A stretch of 64,000 nt of DNA from Patulibacter minatonensis DSM 18081 (GTDB lineage Bacteria > Actinomycetota > Thermoleophilia > Solirubrobacterales > Solirubrobacteraceae), in assembly GCF_000519325.1 (NCBI RefSeq), contig NZ_KI912613.1, positions 668,935-732,934 on the forward strand. Reading direction: 5' to 3'. The notes under the pieces are model-generated. The model made no database searches and was not told the DNA's origin. It worked only from the letters and a program-made list of their open reading frames with translations. This document shows, in pieces, positions 1 to 7,914 of the stretch. Every line of letters begins with the position of its first letter. Position 1 is the first letter of the stretch. The position numbers and the translations under genes are program-made.

Positions 1-18
1 CCCCCCCCCCCCCCCCCC
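1..18. repeat. homopolymer run of 18 C
   Basis: The window opens with 18 consecutive C residues before ordinary sequence begins. Nothing in the flanking sequence explains it. It is either a real poly-C tract or, more likely because it sits at the extreme edge, an assembly or contig-end artefact. Confidence 0.9.
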
Positions 19-193
19 GGCCGCCGAGCGGCGTCCGCGTCTGGCCGACTGAGCAACCGGCCAGTCGAGAAAATCCCGCCGCCGTCGGGGGATCTGTTCT
101 GGTTGCGGGACGAGGCCCGGGCGCGGCGCCCGTCGCCCGACCCGGCGACCGACGCCGCGGACCCGGCCCCATTCCCCCAGGAGGAGACGAGCA

Positions 194-1024
194 ATGGGAC
201 GACTGACGGGCAAGGTCGCGCTGGTGACCGGCGCCGCACGGGGCCAGGGACGGGCGCACGCGCTGCGCCTCGCGGAGGAGGGGGCCGACGTGATCGCGAC
301 CGACCTCTGCGGCCAGGTCGACACGGTGCCCTACGCGATGGGCACGCAGGCGGACCTCGACGAGACCGCGGAGCAGGTGGAGGCGGTGGACCGCCGGATC
401 GTCACCGCGGCGGCCGACGTCCGCGACCTCGCCGCGATGCAGGCCGCGGTGGAGCGCGGCGTCGACGAGCTGGGCCCGATCGACATCGTCGTCGCCAACG
501 CGGGCATCTTCAGTCCCGCCATGGTGATCGACATGGAGGCCCGCCAGTGGCAGGACATGATCGACATCAACCTGACGGGCGTGTTCAACACCGTGCGCGC
601 CACCGCGCCGGGGATGGTCGGCCGCGACGCCGGGGGCTCGATCGTCCTGATCAGCTCGACCGCCGGCATCAAGGGGTTCCCGATGCTCGCCCACTACACC
701 GCGGCGAAGCACGGCGTCGTCGGGCTGATGAAGGCGCTGGCCGGGGAGCTGGGCCCCCACCGCATCCGGGTCAACTCGATCCACCCCTCGTCGGTGAACA
801 CCGACATGATCCACAACAGCGCGATGTACGGGATGTTCATGCCGGAGAACGAGCACCCCACGCCGGAGGACTTCGGCGAGCTGTTCCGGACGACGCACCT
901 GCTGCCCGAGCCGTGGGTGCAGCCGCGGGACATCTCCGACGCGGTGCTGTTCCTGGCGTCCGACGAGGCGAAGTTCATCACCGGCCAGCAGCTCAAGGTC
1001 GACCTCGGGTACTGCGAGAAATGA
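194..1024 (+). CDS. mycofactocin-type SDR family oxidoreductase
   Basis: Short-chain dehydrogenase of 276 aa, probably oxidising an alcohol to a ketone or aldehyde with a tightly held NAD. The Rossmann motif TGAARGQG is at residues 12-19, the NAG motif near 102, and the catalytic Ser155-Tyr168-Lys172 set is seen in ISSTAG and HYTAAKHG. A 30-residue insertion after the second strand (about 38-68) is the signature of the mycofactocin-coupled (carveol-dehydrogenase-like) SDR branch, where NAD is not exchanged and mycofactocin accepts the electrons. A strong GGAGGAG box ends 7 nt before the ATG. The TGA overlaps the next ATG (ATGA), so it is the first gene of a three-gene unit with MoxR and VWA proteins. 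The substrate is unknown. Confidence 0.88.
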   Translation: MGRLTGKVALVTGAARGQGRAHALRLAEEGADVIATDLCGQVDTVPYAMGTQADLDETAEQVEAVDRRIVTAAADVRDLAAMQAAVERGVDELGPIDIVVANAGIFSPAMVIDMEARQWQDMIDINLTGVFNTVRATAPGMVGRDAGGSIVLISSTAGIKGFPMLAHYTAAKHGVVGLMKALAGELGPHRIRVNSIHPSSVNTDMIHNSAMYGMFMPENEHPTPEDFGELFRTTHLLPEPWVQPRDISDAVLFLASDEAKFITGQQLKVDLGYCEK

Positions 1025-1950
1025 CGGGCACCACCTCCGGCGGGACGGACACGCGGAACGGCGCCCTGCCGGACCGGGCGGCACGACGGGCGGCGATCGC
1101 CGCGGGGGTCGTCGGCCGAGGTCGCGAGCTCGACCTCGTGCTCGCCGCCGTCTCCGCCGGGCGCGACGTCCTGCTGGAGGGCCCACCCGGCACGGGCAAG
1201 TCGACCCTGTTGCGGGCGATCACGAAGAACTGGGGCGTCCCGTTCGTGCTCGTCGAGGGCAACGCGGAGCTCACGGCCTCGCGGCTCGTCGGCCACCACG
1301 ACCCGGCGCGCGTCCTGCGGGAGGGCTACACCGCCGAGAACTTCGTTCCGGGTCCCCTGGTCGCGGCGATGGAGCAGGGCGGGTTCCTCTACATCGAGGA
1401 GTTCAACCGCGCGCCCGAGGACACGATCAACGTCCTGCTGGCCGCGATGGCCGAGCGCGAGGTCGTCGTCCCGCGGTTCCGGACGGTCGCGGCCGCGCCG
1501 ACGTTCCGCGTCGTGGCGTCGATGAACCCGTTCGACGCCGTCGGGACCGCCCGGATCTCCGAGTCCGTCTACGACCGTTGGTGCCGGCTCGTCGTCGGCT
1601 TCCAGGACGCCGCCGAGGAGGAGGCGATCGTCGCCGCCCGCACCGGGTGCACCGACGCAGGGCTCGTCCAGGACGCCGTGGCGATCACCCGGGCCAGCCG
1701 GTCGCACCGGGAGCTGCGCCGCGGGGCGTCGGTCCGCGGCGCGATCGACCTGACCGCCGTCGCCGTCGAGCTCGCCGCCATGGACGACGGCCGCGAGCTG
1801 CGCGACCGCGTGCTGGACGCCGCGATGCTCGCGCTGTCGGCCCGGATCTTCCTCGACGAGGCGAGCGAGCGGACACCCGAGGACGTCATCCGGGACCTCT
1901 GGGAGGCCCACTATTTTCCGCCGCCCGGCAGGGACCGGGCGCGTTCCTGA
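1021..1950 (+). CDS. MoxR-family AAA+ ATPase
   Basis: A 309-aa AAA+ ATPase of the MoxR type, a chaperone-like family that usually acts with a VWA-domain partner to activate or assemble enzymes. Walker A (GPPGTGKST) is at 54-62, a Walker B-like FLYIEEFNR at 122-130, and a sensor-1 segment (VVASMNPFD) follows. The ATG overlaps the SDR stop by 4 nt, which fixes the start. The next gene encodes a VWA protein, the classic MoxR partner. Being in one unit with a mycofactocin-type SDR suggests a role in maturing a dehydrogenase, but that is inference. Confidence 0.88.
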   Translation: MTGTTSGGTDTRNGALPDRAARRAAIAAGVVGRGRELDLVLAAVSAGRDVLLEGPPGTGKSTLLRAITKNWGVPFVLVEGNAELTASRLVGHHDPARVLREGYTAENFVPGPLVAAMEQGGFLYIEEFNRAPEDTINVLLAAMAEREVVVPRFRTVAAAPTFRVVASMNPFDAVGTARISESVYDRWCRLVVGFQDAAEEEAIVAARTGCTDAGLVQDAVAITRASRSHRELRRGASVRGAIDLTAVAVELAAMDDGRELRDRVLDAAMLALSARIFLDEASERTPEDVIRDLWEAHYFPPPGRDRARS

Positions 1951-2933
1951 ACGACGACGACGCGCTCGCCGAGGCCGGTGACGGTGGTCCGCGGCGCGAG
2001 CTCGATCCGCTGCGCCGGAAGCCGAAGACGCTGACCGCGCCGCCGACGCTCCACGGCGGCGGCACCCCGATCGTGGTCGACCTCGGGCCGCCGCCCGACG
2101 GCGACGACGGGCCGGCCGGCGGTCAGGGGCGGCTCGTCACCGCGCAGGACGGGACCGGGCGCGGGCTCGAGGAGCTCCTCGGCGACCGCGTGCCCGACCC
2201 CGAGGCCGCCCGCATGGTCCGCCGGATCTCCCGCGGCCTGGCGCTCCACGCGGGCTGGCGGGACGCCGACCTCGTGCCGGGCGGCGGGCGCGCCGCGCCG
2301 TCCCCGTACCGCTACCGGTCCGACGACATCGACCTCGACCGGACGCTCGAGCACCTGGTCGAGCGCCCGGTGCCCGAGGAGACCGACGTGATCGTCCGCG
2401 AGCCGCTGCGCCCGAGCGTCGACGTCGTCCTGATGGTCGACGTGTCGGGCTCGATGCGGGGCGAGAAGGTGCGTGTGGCGGCCGCGACCGTCGCCGCGCT
2501 CGCCGGCGCGCTGGGTGGCCCGGGCGGGCGCCACCGGCTCGCGGTCGTCGGGTTCTGGTCCGACGCCGCGGTGCTGGAGCCGCTCGGCGGCGGGGCCTCC
2601 CCCGTCGTGCTGCTCGACCGGCTGCTCCGGGTCCCGGCGCGCGGGCTGACGAACGTGCAGTTCGGGCTCGCGACCGGCGACGCGGTGCTCCGCGGGTCGG
2701 CGGCGCGCCGGAGGGTCGGGGTCCTCCTCACCGACGCCGTGCACAACGCCGGGCCGGACCCGCGGGAGGTCGCCCGGCGGTTCGGCGAGCTGCACGTCCT
2801 GCTCGAGGTCGACGGGGAGCACGACGAGCCGCTCGGCCGCGACATCGCGCGTCTGGGGCACGGGCGGACGGCCGTCGTCCGCTCGCACCGGGACGTCGGC
2901 CCGGCCCTGAGCCGCGTGCTCGGCCGGGCCTGA
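1947..2933 (+). CDS. VWA-domain (CoxE-like) protein with probable CTG start
   Basis: Partner protein of the MoxR ATPase. The VWA metal-ion-dependent adhesion site DVSGS is at about residues 165-169 (MVDVSGSMRGEK), and a later conserved Thr (GLTNVQFGL) fits the MIDAS. Codon use looks coding right back to the MoxR stop, but this frame has no ATG, GTG or TTG there. The first ordinary start is a GTG at 2073, which would drop about 42 residues. The CTG at 1947 overlaps the MoxR TGA as CTGA, matching the ATGA/GTGA style used throughout the window, so I chose it (328 aa). A TTG at 1578 would overlap MoxR by about 370 nt and is unlikely. Function is sure at family level; the start is not. Confidence 0.75.
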   Translation: MNDDDALAEAGDGGPRRELDPLRRKPKTLTAPPTLHGGGTPIVVDLGPPPDGDDGPAGGQGRLVTAQDGTGRGLEELLGDRVPDPEAARMVRRISRGLALHAGWRDADLVPGGGRAAPSPYRYRSDDIDLDRTLEHLVERPVPEETDVIVREPLRPSVDVVLMVDVSGSMRGEKVRVAAATVAALAGALGGPGGRHRLAVVGFWSDAAVLEPLGGGASPVVLLDRLLRVPARGLTNVQFGLATGDAVLRGSAARRRVGVLLTDAVHNAGPDPREVARRFGELHVLLEVDGEHDEPLGRDIARLGHGRTAVVRSHRDVGPALSRVLGRA

Positions 2934-2945
2934 GCGGCCGGACGC

Positions 2946-4100
2946 TCAGCCGAGCTGCATCGAGCGGCCGATGATCTCCTTCATGATCTCGGTCGTCCCG
3001 CCGTAGATCCGGCTGATCCGCGCGTCCTGGTACGACCGGGCGATCGGGTACTCCGTCATGTACCCGTAGCCGCCGAACAGCTGGAGGCAGCGGTCGAGGA
3101 CCCGGCCCTGCATCTCGGTGCACCACCACTTCGCCTTCGCGGCGTCCTCGGCCGACAGGGTGCCCTCGGAGAGCTCCTCGACGCAGCGGTCCACGAACGC
3201 CTGGGCGACGTCGACCTCGGTCCGGAGCTCGGCGAGCACGAAGCGCGTGTTCTGCAGCGCACCGATCGGCTTGCCGAACGCCGTGCGCTCGCGGACGTGC
3301 TCGACCGTCCAGGCGATCGCGGCGTCGGCGGCGGCGACGCCCTGGACGGCGATCGACATGCGCTCCTGCGCGAGGTTCGCCGACAGGTAGCGGAAGCCCT
3401 GGCCCTCCTCGCCGAGCAGGTTCTCGGCCGGGACGCGCGCGTCGGTGAAGAACAGCTCGGCGGTGTCCTGCGCCGGCAGGCCGATCTTGTCGAGCTTGCG
3501 CCCCCGCTCGAAGCCGGGCGTGTCGCCCTCGATGATCAGCAGGCTGAGCCCCCGGTGACGCTCGGCCGGGTCGGTCTTGACCGCCGCGATCACGAGGTTC
3601 GTGTTGATGCCGCTGGAGATGAACGTCTTGGCGCCGTCCACCCGGTAGTCGCCGTCGTCGGCCTTCAGCGCCTTCGTGGCGATGCCGGCGAGGTCCGACC
3701 CGGTGCCGGGCTCGGTCATGGCGATCGACGGCAGCAGGTCGCCGGAGACGACGCCCGGCAGCCAACGCTGCTTCTGCTCCTCCGTCGTGTACTCGAGGAG
3801 GTACGGCAGGCAGAGGTCGTTGTGGAGGCCGAGGCCCATCCCGAAGCCCATCAGCCCGAGGCGCTGGATCTCCTCGCCCTGGACCGCGTTGAAGCGGAAG
3901 TCGTCGATGCCGGCGCCGCCGTACTCCTCGGGCACCGCCATCCCCAGGAAGCCGGCGGCGCCGGCCGCCCGGAACGCGTCGTGGGGGACGAGGCGGGCGG
4001 TGTCCCACTCCTCGCGGTGCGGGGCGATCTCCCGCTCCAGGAAGCGCCGGAACGATTCCCGGAACTCCTCGTGCTCGTCGCCGTAGATCGTGCGCTTCAT
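2946..4100 (-). CDS. acyl-CoA dehydrogenase
   Basis: FAD-dependent acyl-CoA dehydrogenase of 384 aa, the usual family length, catalysing alpha,beta-dehydrogenation of an acyl-CoA. The FAD/substrate segment SIAMTEPGTGSDL is at about 125-137. The C-terminal YGGTTEIMKEIIGR has Gly where medium-chain enzymes carry the catalytic Glu. A Glu in the ANLAQER segment (E246) corresponds to the base position of long-chain and isovaleryl enzymes, so this is probably an LCAD-like member. It converges on the VWA gene with only 12 nt between stops. The chain-length preference cannot be read from sequence. Confidence 0.9.
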   Translation of the reverse strand: MKRTIYGDEHEEFRESFRRFLEREIAPHREEWDTARLVPHDAFRAAGAAGFLGMAVPEEYGGAGIDDFRFNAVQGEEIQRLGLMGFGMGLGLHNDLCLPYLLEYTTEEQKQRWLPGVVSGDLLPSIAMTEPGTGSDLAGIATKALKADDGDYRVDGAKTFISSGINTNLVIAAVKTDPAERHRGLSLLIIEGDTPGFERGRKLDKIGLPAQDTAELFFTDARVPAENLLGEEGQGFRYLSANLAQERMSIAVQGVAAADAAIAWTVEHVRERTAFGKPIGALQNTRFVLAELRTEVDVAQAFVDRCVEELSEGTLSAEDAAKAKWWCTEMQGRVLDRCLQLFGGYGYMTEYPIARSYQDARISRIYGGTTEIMKEIIGRSMQLG

Positions 4101-4224
4101 CGCCCCTCACCGTACTCGCGGGGGTCCGGCGGGAGGGGCGGATCCGGTGACGCGCGAGGGGCGGGGCCGAGGGTCGGCGTCCCACCGGGCGCTGAGCACC
4201 CCGGTGGTCGCCACGACGGCGGCC

Positions 4225-5061
4225 CTACGGGCGGCCGGGACCGCCCGGACCCCCGGGGCCGCCCGGGCCGCCGGGACCGAAGCCGCCGGGACCGCCGAAG
4301 CCGCGACCGCCCGGTCCACCGGGACCGGTCGGCCGGGCGTCCTGCAGCGCCTTGGTCACCTTCGCCTCGTCGATGCCGAGCTCCTTGGCCAGCGCCGCCG
4401 TGAGCTCCTTCGCGCGGTCGGCGGGATCGGGCCGGGAGCCCTCCAGCGCCTTCCGGACGTCCGCCTCGGACTTGCCGGTCTTCTTCGCCAGCGCCGCGAC
4501 GAGGTCGTCGCCCCGGCCGGGGCCACGCCGGGCGTCGCGCTGCGCGTCGAGGACGGACTGCACGTCGGCCGCGTCGACCCCGAGGGCCTTCGCGATCGTC
4601 GCCGCCAGCTCCTTGGCGTGGTCGCCCTTCGCCGGCCGGACCTTCTCGAACGCCGCCTGCAGCTTCGCCTCGGTCACGCCCAGCGCCTTGGCCAGCGCGG
4701 CGCCGTCGACGCCGCGTCCCGGGCCGCCGGGTCCACCGTGGCCGCGACCGCCGAAGCCACGGCCCGGGCCGCCCTCGTGCGTGTCGGTGACCTTGAAGTC
4801 CTTGTCGAGCGTGACGCCGACCTCGGTGCCGTCGGCCTTGCGCACCCGGGCCTCGAACGTGCCGTCGGGCCGGCTCTGCACCCCGACGAGCGAGCCGCCC
4901 GGGACCTTCGCCAGCGCGGCCTCGGAGACCTTGCCGAACGTGTCGGTGCTCAGCGGCGTGGGCGACCCCGAGCCGGCGGTCGCGGCGTAGGCGCCGCCGG
5001 CGACCGCGAGGACGGCGACCGTCGCCATCGCGGCGGTCTTCTTCTTGAAGGAGCGGATCAT
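4225..5061 (-). CDS. secreted PepSY-like protein with helical repeats and Gly/Pro tail
   Basis: Exported 278-aa protein of unknown role. After MIRSFKKK comes a hydrophobic stretch (TAAMATVAVLAVAGGAYAA), which is a signal peptide. Residues about 35-95 (VPGGSLVGVQ, ADGTEVGVTLDKDFKVT) look like a PepSY-type domain found in many actinobacterial envelope proteins. Then follow about four helical repeats with the pattern LAxxLGVxxAxVxxAL and a C-terminal GGPGG-rich low-complexity tail. I chose the ATG at 5061 rather than an upstream start because the signal peptide begins there. It is divergent from the fetA-like gene across about 100 nt that contain three phased 10-bp repeats. Confidence 0.7.
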   Translation of the reverse strand: MIRSFKKKTAAMATVAVLAVAGGAYAATAGSGSPTPLSTDTFGKVSEAALAKVPGGSLVGVQSRPDGTFEARVRKADGTEVGVTLDKDFKVTDTHEGGPGRGFGGRGHGGPGGPGRGVDGAALAKALGVTEAKLQAAFEKVRPAKGDHAKELAATIAKALGVDAADVQSVLDAQRDARRGPGRGDDLVAALAKKTGKSEADVRKALEGSRPDPADRAKELTAALAKELGIDEAKVTKALQDARPTGPGGPGGRGFGGPGGFGPGGPGGPGGPGGPGRP

Positions 5062-5085
5062 GGTCGGCCAGCTTCCCGCGCGCGC

Positions 5086-5128
5086 CTGAGAATCGATGAA
5101 GAGTGTCCTGGGAATCGACTGGGAATCG
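5086..5128 (+). promoter_or_regulatory. three phased CTGRGAATCG direct repeats
   Basis: The 10-bp unit CTGRGAATCG occurs at 5086-5095 (CTGAGAATCG), 5108-5117 and 5119-5128 (both CTGGGAATCG). Start-to-start distances are 22 and 11 bp, so all copies face the same side of the helix. The array lies between a divergent secreted-protein gene and the fetA-like gene, just upstream of the latter's -10 box. Direct repeats with 11-bp phasing are typical of OmpR/PhoB-type response regulators. The regulator itself is not in the window. Confidence 0.6.
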
Positions 5129-5149
5129 CGACGGCGCGGACGGCTCACC

Positions 5150-5155
5150 TACGAT
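5150..5155 (+). promoter_or_regulatory. -10 box of the fetAB-like operon
   Basis: TACGAT fits the actinobacterial TANNNT -10 consensus and lies 6 nt before the chosen GTG start at 5162. Transcription would begin at or next to the start codon, giving a leaderless mRNA. No good -35 is seen, which fits activation from the upstream direct repeats. Confidence 0.45.
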
Positions 5156-5161
5156 CGTCCC

Positions 5162-5809
5162 GTGACCGGCGACGGACCACGGGGCCTGATCGCCACCGAC
5201 GTGTGGCTCGCCCGCGGCGGTCGCGACGTCCTCCGTGGCGCGACGCTCGCCGTCCCGCCCGGCGCGGTGACGGCGCTGATCGCCCCGTCGGGCGCCGGCA
5301 AGAGCACGCTCCTGCGGTGCCTGAACCGCCTGCTCGAGCCCGACCGCGGGACGATCACCCTCGACGGCGTGGACGTCCGGGAGCTGCCGCCACGGGAGCT
5401 GCGCCACCGCGTCGGACTCGTCGGGCAGGCACCCGTGATGCTCGACGGCAGCGTGCGCGACAACCTCGCCTACGGCCTGCGGTCGCCGCTGACGGACGAC
5501 GCCGCGGCCGCGGCGCTGACGGCGGCGGGTCTCGACGACACGTTCGCGGCGCGCTCCGCCCAGGAGCTCTCGGGCGGGGAGCGCGCACGGGTCGCGCTGG
5601 CCCGCGCCGTCGTGCGCCGGCCGGCCGCCCTCGTGCTCGACGAGCCGACCGCGGCGCTGGACGCCGACGTCGCCCGCCAGGTCGGGGCGACCCTCCGGTC
5701 GCTCGCCGCCGAGGGCCTCGCCGTCTGCCTGGCGATCCACGACGTGCCGTTCGCGCGTGCGGTCGCCGACCGCGTGGTGGGCCTCGACGGCCTGCCGGTG
5801 CCCTCGTGA
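5162..5809 (+). CDS. fetA: ABC transporter ATP-binding protein, FetA/YbbL-like
   Basis: ATPase subunit (215 aa) of a two-gene ABC system related to the E. coli FetAB (YbbL-YbbM) iron exporter. Walker A APSGAGKST is at about 41-49, the signature LSGGERARVALARA and Walker B LVLDEPTAALD are intact, and the H-loop is AIHD. An in-frame ATG at 5096 would extend into the repeat array and past the -10 box, so the GTG at 5162 was preferred. It overlaps the permease gene by 4 nt (GTGA). The symbol rests on the pairing with a FetB-family permease; the metal ion is not proven. Confidence 0.75.
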   Translation: MTGDGPRGLIATDVWLARGGRDVLRGATLAVPPGAVTALIAPSGAGKSTLLRCLNRLLEPDRGTITLDGVDVRELPPRELRHRVGLVGQAPVMLDGSVRDNLAYGLRSPLTDDAAAAALTAAGLDDTFAARSAQELSGGERARVALARAVVRRPAALVLDEPTAALDADVARQVGATLRSLAAEGLAVCLAIHDVPFARAVADRVVGLDGLPVPS

Positions 5810-6630
5810 GCCAGGCCGTCGTCCAGGTCCTCGCGGCCGTCGCCTTCGCGGGGTTCGCCGCGCTGCTCGCCCGGCGGCTCCGGCTCGGCCTCGAGCGGGA
5901 GATCGTGTGGGCCGCCGCCCGCGCGCTGCTGCAGCTCGCGGTCGTCGGGGCGCTGATCGCCGCGATCTTCCGGGTCCCCGCGCTCGCGGTCCTGTTCGTC
6001 GCGGCGATGGTGCTCGCCGCGGCCCTCACCTCCGGGGGCCGGCTGCGGGCCGTCGCGGGCTCGCGGCGTCACGCGGCCGTCGCGATCGGCGTGCCCGCGC
6101 TGTCGGCGACGGGGCTCCTGCTGCTCGTGGGCGCGTTCGACACCACCCCGCGGGCGATCATCCCGACGGTCGGGATCCTGATCGGCGGCGCGATGGCCGC
6201 CACGACGCTGACCGGGCGCCGGCTCCTCGAGGGGCTGCGGGAGCAGTTCGACGCGGTCGAGACGCGGCTGTCGCTCGGGGACGACGTCCGCACGGCGGTG
6301 CGTCCCGTCGTGCGCGGCGCGATGGTCACGGGCCTCGTCCCGGCGATCGACCAGACCCGCAGCGTCGGGCTCGTGACGCTGCCGGGGACGTTCGTCGGCC
6401 TCGTCCTCGGCGGGGCGAGTCCCGCGACCGCGGCGCGCACCCAGCTCGTGGTGCTCCTGGCGCTGCTCGCCGTCGAGCTGCTCGCGGCGCTCCTGATCTC
6501 CACGGCGATCGTCGCGCGCCTGACCGCCCCGGGCGAGCGGGTCGTGCTGCCCGACCCCGCTCCGGACGAGACCGGCGATCGCCGGCCGTGGCCGTTCCCG
6601 TGGCGGCGCCGCGGCGGCCCGTCCGGCTAG
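5806..6630 (+). CDS. fetB: ABC permease, FetB/YbbM (UPF0014) family
   Basis: Integral membrane protein of 274 aa with about seven hydrophobic segments. The conserved family core is visible as PTVGILIGGAMAATTLTGRRLL (about 116-137), followed by a region rich in VRGAMVTGLVPAIDQTRSVGLVTLPG. This family works with a FetA-type ATPase and has been linked to iron or peroxide tolerance in E. coli. The C-terminal 30 residues are charged and cytoplasmic. The stop overlaps that of the convergent phosphotransferase gene by 3 nt. The exported solute is inferred from family only. Confidence 0.8.
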   Translation: MSQAVVQVLAAVAFAGFAALLARRLRLGLEREIVWAAARALLQLAVVGALIAAIFRVPALAVLFVAAMVLAAALTSGGRLRAVAGSRRHAAVAIGVPALSATGLLLLVGAFDTTPRAIIPTVGILIGGAMAATTLTGRRLLEGLREQFDAVETRLSLGDDVRTAVRPVVRGAMVTGLVPAIDQTRSVGLVTLPGTFVGLVLGGASPATAARTQLVVLLALLAVELLAALLISTAIVARLTAPGERVVLPDPAPDETGDRRPWPFPWRRRGGPSG

Positions 6631-7682
6631 AGCTCGCCCTCCAGCGCCGCCAGCGCGCGCTCGGCGAGCTCCGGGACCTGCTCCAGCGGCGGTGCCTCCT
6701 CGGGCCGCATCCGCAGGTCGCGCTCGCGGACGCCCTCCATGATGCAGGCCGTCTTCCAGTACGCGAGCGCGACGTGGAAGCCGATGTCCGAGACGTCGAA
6801 GCCCGTGCGCGCCGCGTAGCGGTCGAGGACCTGGCGGCGGTCCGGCACCCCCGGCGCGCTCGTGGGTCCCGACCCGACCGGGTGCGCCTGCGCGTCGTCG
6901 GCGGTGACCCACCACGCGAGCGTGTAGCCGAGGTCCGCCAGCGGGTCGCCGAGCGTGCAGAGCTCCCAGTCGAGGACCGCCCGCAGGTCGCCGGCGGGCC
7001 CGACGACGACGTTCCCCAGGCGGTAGTCGCCGTGGACGATCGACGCGCGCTGCTGCGCGGGGATCCTCGCGGCGAGGCGGTCGTGCACCTCGTCGACGAG
7101 CGGGACCTCGCGCAGGCGCGACGCCCGCCACTGGCGGTCCCAGCGGCGGAGCTGCCGCTCGACGTAGCCCTCGCGGCGGCCGAGGTCGCCCAGCCCGCTC
7201 TCGTCGATGTCGAGCGCGTGCAGACGCACCAGCCCGTCGACGATGCTCTCCGCGACGTGCCCGCGGTCCGCCTCGGCGAACGTGCCGCGCATCGTCGCCT
7301 CGTCGTGGAGGACGACCCCGTCGACGAGGTCCATGACGTAGAACGGCGCGCCGGTGACGTCCGGCGACTCGCAGACCCCGAGGACCTCCGGCACCGGGAC
7401 GCCGCTGCCCGCGAGCGCGCCGACGATGCGGGCCTCCCGGACGACGTCGTGGGCGGTCTGGAGCACGGCGCCGGCGGGTGGGCGGCGCAGGACCGCGTCG
7501 CGCCCGTGTGCGTCGCGGACGCGGTAGGTCAGGTTCGACCGGCCGCCCGCGATCAGGTGGTACTGCAGCGGGCCGGCGTCGGCACGGACGTTCGCCCCCC
7601 ACCACGACTCGATCGCCGCCACGTCGATCCCCGGCAGGGGGTCGGGGGCCACCGCGGTGCCGGTGGGGTGCGTCAGGTCCAT
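6627..7682 (-). CDS. aminoglycoside-phosphotransferase-fold kinase (ACAD10-like)
   Basis: Phosphotransferase-family protein of 351 aa. The Brenner-type catalytic loop HGDYRLGN is at about residue 212, and the metal-binding Asp is in LDWELCTLGDPLADLGY about 20 residues later. The N-terminal GGRSNLTYRV resembles the nucleotide-binding loop. Members of this branch are often linked to acyl-CoA dehydrogenases and hydroxyacyl phosphorylation rather than drug resistance. One acyl-CoA dehydrogenase gene lies 2.5 kb away. The frame stays open well upstream of 7682, but homology begins at MDLTHPTG, so that ATG was used. Confidence 0.78.
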   Translation of the reverse strand: MDLTHPTGTAVAPDPLPGIDVAAIESWWGANVRADAGPLQYHLIAGGRSNLTYRVRDAHGRDAVLRRPPAGAVLQTAHDVVREARIVGALAGSGVPVPEVLGVCESPDVTGAPFYVMDLVDGVVLHDEATMRGTFAEADRGHVAESIVDGLVRLHALDIDESGLGDLGRREGYVERQLRRWDRQWRASRLREVPLVDEVHDRLAARIPAQQRASIVHGDYRLGNVVVGPAGDLRAVLDWELCTLGDPLADLGYTLAWWVTADDAQAHPVGSGPTSAPGVPDRRQVLDRYAARTGFDVSDIGFHVALAYWKTACIMEGVRERDLRMRPEEAPPLEQVPELAERALAALEGEL

Positions 7683-7820
7683 GCGGCGATGATTCCGCGC
7701 CCGCCCGCACCAGGACGGTCGGAGATCCGCCCGGCTTGTGCGATCGGCCAAGTCGGGTGCCGCGGAGGACGCCGTCCACGTCCCCGGCCGGACCACGCTC
7801 CTCACGGTTCCCTCATGCGC

Positions 7821-7840
7821 GGTGAGAGGGGGGTGAGAGG
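7821..7840 (+). repeat. GGTGAGAGG direct repeat, 11-bp spacing
   Basis: GGTGAGAGG occurs at 7821-7829 and again at 7832-7840, one helical turn apart, about 75 nt upstream of a secreted-protein gene. The phasing resembles a response-regulator site, but the motif differs from the repeat array at 5.1 kb. Confidence 0.5.
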
Positions 7841-7914
7841 CACCACACGGCCGGGCCGCCAGGCCGCATGGTGGATGCAGAGCAGTCCACCCGTCTCCCA
7901 CAAGGACCACCGCC

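Noticed and set aside
1909-1925. Slippery-site candidate (TATTTTCC) for programmed -1 frameshifting from MoxR into the VWA frame
   Set aside because: It does not match the X-XXY-YYZ heptamer in the MoxR frame and no clear downstream structure was seen; the CTGA overlap is simpler.
4235-4330. GGPGG-rich tail considered as a collagen-like triple helix
   Set aside because: The Gly-X-Y register is interrupted by Phe and extra Gly residues; it is better called low complexity.
6627-7682. Aminoglycoside resistance gene
   Set aside because: The protein has the APH-like fold but its motifs (GGRSNLTYRV, HGDYRLGN, LDWELCTLGDP) match the ACAD10-like metabolic kinases, and there is no mobile context.
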